Source: Flavobacterium sp. (GTDB lineage Bacteria > Bacteroidota > Bacteroidia > Flavobacteriales > Flavobacteriaceae). From it: 37,739 nt of DNA. The first letter of the stretch is position 1, and each line of letters opens with the position of its first letter. The notes below the pieces were generated by a model. The model saw nothing but the letters and a program-made list of their open reading frames with translations, made no database searches and was not told the DNA's origin. The DNA lies in assembly GCF_004211145.1 (NCBI RefSeq), contig NZ_SEBS01000036.1, positions 1-37,739 on the forward strand, given 5' to 3'. Positions 7,459 to 15,193 of the stretch are shown one piece after another. Both the position numbers and the translations under genes were made by a program.

Positions 7459-8556
7459 ATGATCACAAATTACTACGTCAAGCCAAATCACGTTGCATTG
7501 GTTTTTATGAACGGCAAGCTCCATGAGGTATTGACCGAAGGAAAATACTGGGTCGGCTTCAATAAAAAAATCGAATTGTACGACATGTCGGCGGGATTCC
7601 ATTCGGTCGTCGAATTGAACATCTTGTTACAGAACCAAGCGTTCGCGTCAGCCGTGGATGTCGTCGAGGTCAAAGACGGCGAAATCGCATTGCAATTCAC
7701 AAACGGGAATTTCAAGGACGTTTTGGCTGCTGGTCGCCATGTGTTCTGGAAAGGTGCCAACGAAAATACGTTCGTCAAAGCCGATGTGTCGAAGGTAACG
7801 ATCGACGAAAACATCTCCACCACGATTTTGGATATGCCAAAAGTGCGCGGTTTGGTCCGAAAATTCTACGTCGCCACCGACGAAACGGGTTTGTTGTACG
7901 TCGACGCCAAATTCGTGAAGCAATTGCAGGCGGGAACATATTACTTCTGGGCGAACCAGACGTCGGTCGAGATCAAAAGCGTTGATTTGAGATCGAGGTT
8001 CCTGGAAATCGCAGGCCAGGAATTGTTGACGAAAGACAAAGCCGCATTGCGAATCAACTTTTTTGTCCAATTCAAGGTAATCGACGCGGTCAAGGCCGTG
8101 AGCGAGAACAAAGAGTACGAAAAGCAGTTGTACGTCTTGATGCAATTGGCATTGCGCGAAAGTGTCGGAACGGTCACGCTCGACGAATTGTTGAGCCGAA
8201 AGGACAGCTTGGGCAGCGAAATCGTAACCGATGTCGTGCAAAAAACCGCCGACATGGGCATCGCGGTTTCTGAAGCCGGCATCCGCGACATTATCTTGCC
8301 GGGCGATATGAAAGACATCATGAACCAGGTTTTGGTGGCCGAGAAAAAAGCTCAGGCGAACAGCATCATGCGGCGCGAAGAAACCGCTTCGACGAGAAGT
8401 TTGCTGAACACCGCCAAGTTGATGGAAGAAAACGCCATGCTTTTCAAGTTGAAAGAAATGGAATACGTCGAGAAAATCGCCGAGAAAATCAACACGATTT
8501 CCGTTTCGGGCGGCGGCCAGATCGTCGATCAGCTAAAGCAGATTTTCACAAAATAA
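7459..8556 (+). CDS. Slipin family (SPFH/band 7) protein
   Basis: 365 residues. The SPFH core runs from about 95 to 290: phrases such as GLVRKFYVATDETG, GTYYFWANQTSVEIKSVDLR and TKDKAALRINFFVQFKV are typical of slipins. A helical coiled-coil-like tail follows (LVAEKKAQANSIMRREE). There is no transmembrane segment at the N-terminus, unlike stomatin-type slipins, so membrane contact would have to be peripheral. SPFH proteins form oligomeric scaffolds. Slipins encoded next to RtcB are known from bacterial RNA-repair loci. This gene lies between two tRNA-like RNA regions and upstream of rtcB in the same direction. Its biochemical role here is unknown. Confidence 0.9.
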   Translation: MITNYYVKPNHVALVFMNGKLHEVLTEGKYWVGFNKKIELYDMSAGFHSVVELNILLQNQAFASAVDVVEVKDGEIALQFTNGNFKDVLAAGRHVFWKGANENTFVKADVSKVTIDENISTTILDMPKVRGLVRKFYVATDETGLLYVDAKFVKQLQAGTYYFWANQTSVEIKSVDLRSRFLEIAGQELLTKDKAALRINFFVQFKVIDAVKAVSENKEYEKQLYVLMQLALRESVGTVTLDELLSRKDSLGSEIVTDVVQKTADMGIAVSEAGIRDIILPGDMKDIMNQVLVAEKKAQANSIMRREETASTRSLLNTAKLMEENAMLFKLKEMEYVEKIAEKINTISVSGGGQIVDQLKQIFTK

Positions 8557-8568
8557 AAAACAAGAAGT

Positions 8569-8601
8569 AACCCTGTCAAGCCGCTGGAGCTGGACAGGGT
8601 T
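8569..8601 (+). promoter_or_regulatory. Strong intergenic hairpin between slipin and the tRNA-like RNA
   Basis: AACCCTGTC (8569-8577) pairs perfectly with GACAGGGTT (8593-8601), with an extra AGC/GCT inside. No T run follows, so this is not a standard terminator. It could stabilise or mark processing of the mRNA. Confidence 0.55.
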
Positions 8602-8621
8602 TGCGAAAGCAGAAAAAAAAA

Positions 8622-8816
8622 GGTCCCGTAACTTAAAAGGAAAAGTGGCGGAAAAATTTTGACTTAGCCGTAGCGTGCATGGATATTCCGGTTGGACCCG
8701 CGCGGACCAATGGGTACAGTTTACAGAAGCACCGAAAGTCATGGCGACGAGTAGGGAAGCGTATTTACAGCCATGCTGCCCGAAAGGGAATGTGAGTTCG
8801 AGTCTCATCGGGATCA
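8622..8816 (+). ncRNA. tRNA-like RNA with a large insert replacing the anticodon arm
   Basis: GGTCCCG (8622-8628) pairs over seven positions, one of them G-T, with CGGGATC (8809-8815), and A8816 sits at the discriminator position. T-A fill positions 8-9. The D arm is ACTT-AAAAGGAA-AAGT (8631-8646), with A14, G18G19 and A21. The T arm is GTGAG-TTCGAGT-CTCAT (8792-8808). Between them, 8647-8791 (about 145 nt) replaces the anticodon arm. This insert contains GGC/GCC (8647-8649 with 8778-8780), GCATGG/CCATGC (8677-8682 with 8771-8776) and a CCC-GAAA-GGG hairpin (8779-8788), not all compatible at once. No CCA is encoded. It lies 36 bp upstream of rtcB on the same strand. Confidence 0.75.
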
Positions 8817-8852
8817 CAAAAAAAAGAATTAAATTTAAGCAAAGCCATCACA

Positions 8853-10277
8853 ATGGAAACACAGATAAAAGGACAGGATTTACTGTCGGTCGGATACAAA
8901 CAAAACGAAATATTGGGAATCGCACTCGAATTGGCGAACTCCAAATACGCCCACGTCGCTAAAGACGAAGTAATCGCGCTCTTCAAAAAAGTAAACGATT
9001 ATCCCGAGAACTTCCTCGACGACGAAATCCTCGAAAGTCTCGCCACGAAAATGATCGAATCGGCACATATTCCCGCCGATGAAACGATCGCATTGGTCCA
9101 AGATGCAAAATCATATTCGATCTTTGGGGCCGACCACATCGAAGAAGGCGCGCGCAAACAGATGGAAATCGCGATGAAACTGCCCGTAACCGTAGCCGGT
9201 GCTTTGATGCCCGACGCTCATCAGGGTTACGGATTGCCTATCGGAGGCGTGCTTGCCGTGAAAAACGCCGTGATCCCGTATGGAGTTGGTGTCGACATCG
9301 GATGCCGGATGGCGTTGTCGGTGTACGATATTCCCGCATCGGACTTCGAGGCGAATCGCGCGAAATACCAACGCGAATTGATCGCGCATACCAAATTCGG
9401 TGCAGGCCACGGCTTTCACGGGCAGCACAAAGCTGATCACGACGTTTTGGACAAAAGCGAGTTCAACATGACGCCGATGGTCAGGCAATTGAAGGACAAG
9501 GCGTGGTCGCAACTCGGTACGTCGGGTGGCGGCAACCATTTCGTGGAATTCGGAATTATGGAATTCGATACGAAAGATGAAGTCCTTGGAATCGAGAAAG
9601 GAAAATACGTAGCGTTGTTGACGCATTCCGGTTCAAGAGGTTTCGGCGCGACGCTCGCAGGACATTATACCAAACTTGCCAAGCAGAACACGAAATTGCC
9701 GCAGGAGGCGCAAAACCTCGCGTGGTTGTCGCTCGATTCGCAGGAAGGCCAGGAATACTGGATGGCGATGAACCTTGCCGGGGATTACGCGTCGGCCTGT
9801 CATCAAATCATCCACGGCAAGATAGCCAAGGCGATCGGTGCTCAAGTCTTGGCGAAAGTAGAAAATCACCACAATTTCGCGTGGAAGGAAATCTGGAATG
9901 GAGAAGAAGTCATCGTGCATCGAAAAGGTGCGACTCCGGCCGCGAAAGGCGTCATGGGAATCATTCCGGGATCAATGACCGCGCCCGGATTTTTGGTGCG
10001 CGGGAAAGGCGAGGAGAACGCGATCAACTCGGCATCACACGGCGCCGGGCGTCAAATGAGCCGAACGCAGGCCATCAAAAATATTTCCAGACAAGAGATG
10101 CGCGACGTGCTCAACGAGAACGGCGTGACGCTCATCGGTGCCGGAAAAGACGAAGCGCCGATGGCCTACAAAGACATCTCGGTCGTCATGGAATCCCAAA
10201 AGGAACTCATTGACGTCGTGGCCAAATTCACGCCTAAAATCGTGAGGATGGCCGACGACGGAAGCCGAGAAGATTAA
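8853..10277 (+). CDS. rtcB: RtcB family RNA ligase (paralogue 1)
   Basis: 474 residues. RtcB joins RNA ends carrying 2',3'-cyclic phosphate or 3'-phosphate to 5'-OH ends, using GTP and Mn2+. Visible motifs are PDAHQGYGLPIGGV, GVDIGCRM with metal ligand Cys151, LGTSGGGNHFVEFG, HSGSRG, NHHNFAW, PGSMTAPGF and SHGAGR, whose His396 is the guanylylated residue by family knowledge. All expected active-site residues seem present. The gene follows slipin and the tRNA-like RNA in the same direction, which points to repair of cleaved tRNA rather than ribosomes. A second rtcB lies at 23276. Confidence 0.96.
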   Translation: METQIKGQDLLSVGYKQNEILGIALELANSKYAHVAKDEVIALFKKVNDYPENFLDDEILESLATKMIESAHIPADETIALVQDAKSYSIFGADHIEEGARKQMEIAMKLPVTVAGALMPDAHQGYGLPIGGVLAVKNAVIPYGVGVDIGCRMALSVYDIPASDFEANRAKYQRELIAHTKFGAGHGFHGQHKADHDVLDKSEFNMTPMVRQLKDKAWSQLGTSGGGNHFVEFGIMEFDTKDEVLGIEKGKYVALLTHSGSRGFGATLAGHYTKLAKQNTKLPQEAQNLAWLSLDSQEGQEYWMAMNLAGDYASACHQIIHGKIAKAIGAQVLAKVENHHNFAWKEIWNGEEVIVHRKGATPAAKGVMGIIPGSMTAPGFLVRGKGEENAINSASHGAGRQMSRTQAIKNISRQEMRDVLNENGVTLIGAGKDEAPMAYKDISVVMESQKELIDVVAKFTPKIVRMADDGSRED

Positions 10278-10279
10278 CA

Positions 10280-10309
10280 GAAAAGCAATTCGAAAAAGTC
10301 GCTTTTTGT
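10280..10309 (+). terminator. Possible terminator after rtcB
   Basis: AAAAGC (10281-10286) can pair with GCTTTT (10301-10306), followed by T residues. The stem is short and the loop is 14 nt. Confidence 0.4.
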
Positions 10310-10409
10310 TTTCGGACGAATTATAAATTGTAAAAGATTTGCGGTTTCTGCTGTAATGCCGTGTCCGCCAATTTTTTGGAAATTTGTTAAAACCGTAAAA
10401 TATTCTATC

Positions 10410-10619
10410 ATGAAGACTTCATTCCTTTCAAAAATAGCGATGCTGTGTTTCGGGATTTTCGCGCTCACGACCTCGTGCAAGAATCCGAACGCCACTCAGG
10501 AAACCGACGGACAAAGCGAAACCGGCGCGACTCCGGCCGAGGTAGATTCAAGCGCAACCGATACGTCGGCAGTTCAAACCACGACGCGCGAAAGCGACCT
10601 CGAAGGCAGCGAACCGTGA
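10410..10619 (+). CDS. Small predicted lipoprotein
   Basis: 69 residues starting at the ATG at 10410 (MKTSFLSKIAMLCF), which gives a proper signal peptide; an upstream in-frame start would only add a non-signal extension. The lipobox ends TTSC (Cys23). The mature part is only about 47 residues and is rich in Thr, Ser, Glu and Ala, so it is probably unstructured. No function is recognised. A terminator hairpin follows. Confidence 0.7.
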   Translation: MKTSFLSKIAMLCFGIFALTTSCKNPNATQETDGQSETGATPAEVDSSATDTSAVQTTTRESDLEGSEP

Positions 10620-10644
10620 TGTGAACGACAAAGTTTTGCCAAAG

Positions 10645-10694
10645 AAAAAATGCATTTGAAAGGACGAAATATCGTCAATTCATGTGCATTTTTT
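10645..10694 (+). terminator. Intrinsic terminator after the small lipoprotein
   Basis: AAAAAATGCA (10645-10654) pairs with TGCATTTTTT (10685-10694), with an inner ACGA/TCGT helix. Confidence 0.7.
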
Positions 10695-10779
10695 GATTTG
10701 AGTTTTCCGACGAATCCATTTGGATTTTTCGGTAAGGCCGAGCGCAGCGAGGCCGCGAAACGAAAAGCACCCAATCGAA

Positions 10780-11070
10780 TTTGAAAACAAGAAGTCACCC
10801 CAGCAACCAAAACCCTTAACGCTCTTAACTATCTTAATGGTAAAAAAAGAAAGAATGTTTTCAAAACAACTTGGAAACCCAAAGTCACCCCAGCGACCAA
10901 CCCTTAACTCTCTTAACTATCTTAATTGTAAAAAAAAGGACGAATGTTTTCAAATCAACTTGGAAACCCGAAGTCGCCCCAGCGACCAACCCTTAACTCT
11001 CTTAACTCTCTTAATTGTAAAAAAAAAGACGAGCGTTTTCAAATCTATCTGGAAACCCGAAGTCATCGAT
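10780..11070. repeat. Three tandem copies of a roughly 90-bp repeat
   Basis: Copies begin near 10783, 10880 and 10969. Each contains aagtc(a/g)ccccagc, then cttaactctcttaact and cttaattgtaaaaaa, then a (t/c)gttttcaaa segment and ggaaaccc. The inner part is itself a short direct repeat of cttaact. A 124-codon frame crosses the block but encodes only repeat sequence, so it is not called as a gene. 11071-11190 is AT-rich with nothing else seen. Confidence 0.85.
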
Positions 11071-11190
11071 CATCAAAACGGTAACTTATTTTAAGATAAA
11101 AAAATATCAGTCCAAAGAACACAAAAAAGTAGTCTTCCTATTTACTAAAACAACACCTCAAGCCAACAAACCTAATTTATCATTATATCG

Positions 11191-11198
11191 TATCTTTG
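11191..11198 (+). promoter_or_regulatory. -7 promoter box for the exonuclease gene
   Basis: TATCTTTG matches TAnnTTTG exactly and lies 18 bp before the ATG at 11217. No TTG lies at the usual -33 distance. Confidence 0.5.
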
Positions 11199-11216
11199 CC
11201 TTCCAACAACTCAAAA

Positions 11217-11993
11217 ATGGAATTAAAACTCACGCGCCCAATTTGTTTCTTTGACTTAGAAACCACGGGAATCGACATCTGCAAAGACCGAATCGTCGAA
11301 ATATCAGTACTGAAAGTTTTTCCCAACGGCAACCGTGAAAGCAAAACCTGGCTTGTAAATCCTCAGATGCCAATCCCGCCCCAATCGACAGCGGTGCATG
11401 GAATCTCAGATGAGAAGGTCGCCAACGAACCGATCTTCAAAGATTTGGCGCCTACCATATATAATATGATCAAGGACAGCGATCTCGCGGGGTACAATTC
11501 CGATCGTTTCGACATTCCGTTGCTCGCCGAGGAATTGCTTCGCGTAGGCATGGACTTCGACATGAAAAGCCGTGTCTCGGTCGACGTACAGACCATTTTC
11601 CATAAAAAAGAGGAACGCACGTTAAGCGCCGCGTTGAAGTTTTATTGCGGAAAAGCCCTTGAAAACGCGCACTCCGCCGAAGCTGATACGACAGCGACCT
11701 ACGAGATATTGAAAGCCCAGCTCGACCGTTATCCGGATTTGGAAAACGACATGAAATCACTCAGCGAATTCACGACGCGCAAACGAGCCGCCGATTTTGC
11801 GGGAATGATTGCCTACGACGATCAAAACCGTGAAATCTTTACATTCGGAAAGCACAAAGGAGTACTTGTAGAAACTGTTTTCGACAACGAACCGGGATAT
11901 TTCGGTTGGATTCAGAACGCGGACTTTCCGTTGTATACGAAGAAGGTTTTGACGGCGATCAAGTTGCGGAAGTTGAATAATAAGTTTAATTAA
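11217..11993 (+). CDS. DEDDh 3'-5' exonuclease, DNA polymerase III epsilon-like, with a DUF3820-type tail
   Basis: 258 residues from the ATG at 11217. An earlier TTG start at 11196 was rejected because it lies inside the -7 box. The exonuclease domain shows FFDLETTGI (first acidic pair), HGISDEKV, GYNSDRFDIPLL (third Asp) and HSAEADTTAT (catalytic His and last Asp), the DEDDh set. The C-terminal part, FTFGKHKG and YFGWIQNADFP, matches a short domain often fused to such exonucleases. It probably trims DNA or RNA 3' ends; it is not clearly the replicative proofreader. Confidence 0.9.
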   Translation: MELKLTRPICFFDLETTGIDICKDRIVEISVLKVFPNGNRESKTWLVNPQMPIPPQSTAVHGISDEKVANEPIFKDLAPTIYNMIKDSDLAGYNSDRFDIPLLAEELLRVGMDFDMKSRVSVDVQTIFHKKEERTLSAALKFYCGKALENAHSAEADTTATYEILKAQLDRYPDLENDMKSLSEFTTRKRAADFAGMIAYDDQNREIFTFGKHKGVLVETVFDNEPGYFGWIQNADFPLYTKKVLTAIKLRKLNNKFN

Positions 11994-11995
11994 AA

Positions 11996-12035
11996 GTTCA
12001 AAGTACAAAGTGCAAAGTGCAAAGTGCAAAGTTTG
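11996..12035. repeat. Heptamer repeat (gtgcaaa)n, inverted partner of 12291-12338
   Basis: Short tandem units of aaagt(g/a)c directly after the exonuclease stop codon. The reverse complement, (tttgcac)n, lies about 260 bp downstream, so the two arms flank the intervening region as an inverted repeat. Confidence 0.8.
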
Positions 12036-12125
12036 AAGCGATTTTAAGGATGATTCGGTTTTGCGTTTACGTGTTTTTGCCGAAATCCTTAGCCCTGATT
12101 GAAGTGGAAAACCCACAGGTAAAAA
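12036..12125. repeat. Palindromic intergenic element
   Basis: An imperfect hairpin in which AAGGAT and TTCGG face CCGAA and ATCCTT around a 26-nt loop, followed by agccctgattgaagtgg. A related phrase, read in the opposite direction, ends the element at 33095-33240, so this looks like a dispersed palindromic family. Nothing else was identified between 12126 and 12290. Confidence 0.55.
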
Positions 12126-12290
12126 AATCTAATTTTTGAAGGTTGACATGGCGGCCAAAGGAAGTTCATGTAAACTTTTCAAAAATGTTTTTTTTGCAGA
12201 GGACTTATCTCATAAACAATAATTTTTGTCGGTATTCGATCTTTTCGCTGCGCTCGAGTGTAACGGACAGCAGGTTCCCGGCTACTAATC

Positions 12291-12338
12291 AATTGCACTT
12301 TGCACTTTGCACTTTGCACTTTGCACTTTGAACCTTGC
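12291..12338. repeat. Heptamer repeat (tttgcac)n upstream of the FAH gene
   Basis: About five tandem units of tttgcac ending 10 bp before the ATG at 12349. Each unit supplies a TTTG, so promoter elements could overlap it. Confidence 0.8.
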
Positions 12339-12348
12339 ACTATAAAAA

Positions 12349-12960
12349 ATGAAAATCATCTGCATCGGGCGCAACTACGCGTCACACATAGCCGAACTCC
12401 AAAACGAGCGGCCAACCGAACCTGTTATTTTCCTGAAACCCGATACGGCCATTTTGCCTAAACAATTTCCGTTCGTCATTCCCGAATTTTCGCAAGATGT
12501 CCATCACGAGGTCGAATTGCTCGTCAAGATCTCGAAAGTTGGGAAATATATTGACGAAAAGTTCGCACATAAGTACTATGATGAGATCGGGCTCGGCATC
12601 GATTTTACGGCACGAGATGTACAGCAACGCCTAAAAGAAAAGGGGTTGCCGTGGGAAAAAGCAAAGGCTTTCGACGGTTCAGCGGTGATTGGCGACTTCT
12701 TATCGAAAAAAATTTTTAGTTCGCAGGAATCGATTACCTTTGGTCTAACAAACAACGGAACGACTGTCCAAATAGGGAATTCTGCGAATATGTTGTGGAA
12801 GATTGACGAGATAATTTCTTACGTTTCTCAATATTTCACCTTAAAAACAGGAGACATTATTTTTACAGGAACGCCTGAAGGTGTTGCGAAAGTGTCGTCG
12901 GGCGATGTGCTCGAAGGCTTCATAGAAGAAACTAAACTTTTTAGAATACAAGTAAAATAA
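12349..12960 (+). CDS. Fumarylacetoacetate hydrolase (FAH) family protein
   Basis: 203 residues, typical of the short single-domain FAH enzymes that hydrolyse or decarboxylate acylpyruvate-like diketo acids with a divalent metal. Visible motifs are CIGRNYASH, PVIFLKPDTA, HHEVELLVKI (metal-binding acidic residues), GIDFTARDVQ, KAFDGSAVIG and FTGTPEGV near the end. The substrate cannot be assigned. The stop codon overlaps the start of the Hpt gene (TAATG), so the two are translated together. Confidence 0.9.
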   Translation: MKIICIGRNYASHIAELQNERPTEPVIFLKPDTAILPKQFPFVIPEFSQDVHHEVELLVKISKVGKYIDEKFAHKYYDEIGLGIDFTARDVQQRLKEKGLPWEKAKAFDGSAVIGDFLSKKIFSSQESITFGLTNNGTTVQIGNSANMLWKIDEIISYVSQYFTLKTGDIIFTGTPEGVAKVSSGDVLEGFIEETKLFRIQVK

Positions 12961-13304
12961 TGGCCCTCAACTACAACTTAGCCAAAGTCCACGCGCTGTC
13001 AGACAACGATGAGGAATTCGTGATGCAGATCATTACGCTTTTCGTCACCGAAGTACCGCAGGATATGTTGCAAATCAAACTTGGCATCAAAACGAAAGAG
13101 CACAAGCTCGCCTACAGCTACGCTCATAAAATCAAACCTACGCTCGACTTATTGGGCATGACGCAAGCCTTTGAGGAAATCCTCGAGGTCGAAGCATGGA
13201 CAAAACGCGAAGGAAAACGCAAGGAAATCAACGAAACATTCGATAGTATTGAAGATCAGGTTGAGAAGGCGATTAAGGAACTTAAGAAGGATTTTAATCT
13301 TTAA
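12960..13304 (+). CDS. Hpt-domain (histidine phosphotransfer) protein
   Basis: 114 residues, almost entirely one helical Hpt-like domain. The phrase AYSYAHKIKPTLDLLG carries the expected phospho-accepting His within H-K-x-K-P-T, a variant of the usual HxLKG motif. Such proteins relay phosphate between response regulators. No partner kinase or regulator is adjacent, so the pathway is unknown. The gene is coupled by TAATG overlap to the FAH gene, which is probably only an operon neighbour. Confidence 0.82.
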   Translation: MALNYNLAKVHALSDNDEEFVMQIITLFVTEVPQDMLQIKLGIKTKEHKLAYSYAHKIKPTLDLLGMTQAFEEILEVEAWTKREGKRKEINETFDSIEDQVEKAIKELKKDFNL

Positions 13305-13599
13305 TTAGCGAATTAGCGAATTAGCGAATTAGCCAATTTTTTCGAATATCCGACTATTGTGATCATTTCTTGTTTCATCAGTTGACAGATAATCTCATAA
13401 TCAAAAGTTTTGCAAGTAATGGCACGAGCTTATCCCGATATTTCGGGAGTCGTTGACCAACCTGTAAAACTTTTGTTTTTTGGCTTAAGGCTGGCCGTGT
13501 CCATCCGCGTTAAATTAGTAAATTAGCGGATTAGCGAATGTTGACAGCGTCGTCATTCGCTAATTCGCTAATCTGCTAATCCGCTAATCCGTCAATAAA
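13303..13599. repeat. Intergenic block of (attagcga)-type tandem repeats and a palindrome
   Basis: Tandem attagcga units run from the Hpt stop codon to about 13335. Related direct and inverted units (attagcgg, gctaattc, gctaatcc) fill 13510-13595, ending at the cinA start. Between them AAAAGTTTT near 13402 faces AAAACTTTT near 13465 as an inverted repeat, enclosing CCCGATATTTCGGG. No gene is seen. Confidence 0.8.
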
Positions 13600-14859
13600 A
13601 TGAATGCAGTAATTGTCACCATCGGAGACGAAATCCTGATCGGGCAAATCGCCGACACCAATTCCCAATACATAGCGAAGGCCTTTGATAGGATTGGCGT
13701 GAACGTGCACGAAATGCTTTCCGTTTCAGACGATCGCCAACATATCCTCGACACATTCTCACGTCTTCAGGACAAAGCGAATTTCGTAGTGATAACGGGC
13801 GGCCTCGGTCCAACCAAAGACGATATCACCAAAAAAACACTAGCCGAATATTTTGACGACGAACTCGTAAGCGACGCAGGTGTTTTGTCGCACGTGGAAA
13901 AGCTTTTCAGGCAGTTCACGGGAACGGACGCGCCTTTGCTGCAAGTCAACATCGATCAAGCGCTCGTGCCGTCAAAAGCCACGGTTCTGCACAATGAATT
14001 CGGAACGGCTCCGGGAATGTGGCTGCAAAAAGGCGACACGGTCTTCATCTCGATGCCCGGCGTTCCGTTTGAAATGAAAGGCTTGATCGATAATGTCGTC
14101 ATCCCAAAGATCGTAAAGGAATTTGAGCGTCCGTACATCATCCATAAAACCATCATGACTTACGGAATGGGCGAAAGCGCGCTCGCCGACAAGATTTCCG
14201 ATTGGGAAAATTCTCTTCCCGAATTCATAAAACTTGCCTATCTGCCGAGTCCGGGACGCGTGCGTTTGCGTCTGTCGGCCCGCGGGAAAGACAAAACCAT
14301 TCTCGAGAACGCAATCGCCCAAAACGTCGAATCGGTCTCGAAAATAATCCCCGACATCATCACCGGTTTCGACGACGGGCAAACCATTGAAGCCGTCCTC
14401 GGGCAACAACTCACGAAAAAAGGATTGACGGTTTCAACCGCCGAAAGCTGTACGGGTGGCAAGATCGCCCAAGTGCTGACATCGATTCCGGGCTCGTCCA
14501 AATATTTCAAAGGCAGCGTCGTGAGTTATTCGAAAGACGTGAAAATCGATGTGCTCGGCGTTTCAGCCAAGACAATCGAACAACATTCGGTCGTGTCGGA
14601 ACAGGTCGCAAAAGAAATGGCGCAAAACATCCAAAAACTGCTAAAAACCGATTACGGAATCGGCGTCACGGGAAATGCCGGCCCGACGAGTGACGACACG
14701 CCTGAAGAAATCGGAATCGTCTACATCGCACTCGCCACGCCGCAAAGCGTGACAGTTGAGCGTTTTAACTTTGGGCAACCGCGAGAAAAAGTCATAGATC
14801 GCGCCGTAAATAAATCGTTTGAAATGCTTCAGAAAGAAATTTTAAAAAATGTGCAATAA
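13600..14859 (+). CDS. cinA: CinA family nucleotide pyrophosphatase/nicotinamide-nucleotide amidase
   Basis: 419 residues, usual full length. The N-terminal MoCF-like domain (about 1-170) opens with AVIVTIGDEILIGQIADTN and has VITGGLGPTKDD and MPGVPFEMKGL. The C-terminal CinA amidase domain (about 255-415) contains TVSTAESCTGGKIAQVLTSI, GSVVSYSK and GVTGNAGP. The family cleans up damaged pyridine nucleotides (ADP-ribose pyrophosphatase and nicotinamide mononucleotide deamidase activities). It stands directly upstream of the rpmB cluster but a separate promoter lies between. Confidence 0.95.
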   Translation: MNAVIVTIGDEILIGQIADTNSQYIAKAFDRIGVNVHEMLSVSDDRQHILDTFSRLQDKANFVVITGGLGPTKDDITKKTLAEYFDDELVSDAGVLSHVEKLFRQFTGTDAPLLQVNIDQALVPSKATVLHNEFGTAPGMWLQKGDTVFISMPGVPFEMKGLIDNVVIPKIVKEFERPYIIHKTIMTYGMGESALADKISDWENSLPEFIKLAYLPSPGRVRLRLSARGKDKTILENAIAQNVESVSKIIPDIITGFDDGQTIEAVLGQQLTKKGLTVSTAESCTGGKIAQVLTSIPGSSKYFKGSVVSYSKDVKIDVLGVSAKTIEQHSVVSEQVAKEMAQNIQKLLKTDYGIGVTGNAGPTSDDTPEEIGIVYIALATPQSVTVERFNFGQPREKVIDRAVNKSFEMLQKEILKNVQ

Positions 14860-14864
14860 ATGTT

Positions 14865-14894
14865 TTGCACAAAGGTTTATTTTTCTTTTCTTTG
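14865..14894 (+). promoter_or_regulatory. Promoter of the rpmB-rpmG-DUF4295 cluster
   Basis: TTG (14865-14867, within TTTTG), a 19-bp spacer and TTTCTTTG (14887-14894), 35 bp upstream of rpmB. Spacing is exact; the -7 box differs from TAnnTTTG at one base. Confidence 0.6.
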
Positions 14895-14929
14895 CACCCT
14901 GATTTTGAATAACGAAAAAACGAAGCATA

Positions 14930-15166
14930 ATGTCAAGAGTTTGTGACCTTACAGGTAAGAGAGCGATGGTTGGAAACAATGTTTCCCACGCTATGAACAA
15001 GACCAAGAGGAAATTTTCAGTAAACCTGGTTAAAAAGCGTTTCTATCTTGCTGAAGAAGACAAGTGGATCACGCTCCGCGTTGCTGCCTCAACAATTAAA
15101 ACGATTAACAAGAACGGGATTGCCGCTGTTTTGAAAAAAGCAAAGGCCGACGGATTCATCAAGTAA
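14930..15166 (+). CDS. rpmB: 50S ribosomal protein L28
   Basis: 78 residues, full length. The opening MSRVCDLTGKRAMVGNNVSHA and the following NKTKRKFSVNL are the family signature. L28 is a structural protein of the large subunit. First gene of a conserved Bacteroidota cluster with rpmG, a DUF4295 protein and ftsY. Confidence 0.98.
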   Translation: MSRVCDLTGKRAMVGNNVSHAMNKTKRKFSVNLVKKRFYLAEEDKWITLRVAASTIKTINKNGIAAVLKKAKADGFIK

Positions 15167-15193
15167 TCTTTCCCAAAAGAACTATAGAGCAAA

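Noticed and set aside
7209..7466. 85-codon minus-strand frame in the slipin leader
   Set aside because: It overlaps the structured leader and the slipin start and has no recognisable protein features.
8622..8816. tRNA gene with a group I intron
   Set aside because: The insert is only about 145 nt and shows no group I core that I can recognise; no normal anticodon stem forms at its borders.
10720..11094. 124-codon plus-strand frame
   Set aside because: It lies across the 90-bp tandem repeat and encodes only repeat-derived peptide; no start signal or family resemblance.
12143..12331. 62-codon plus-strand frame before the FAH gene
   Set aside because: It ends in the heptamer repeat and has no protein-like composition.
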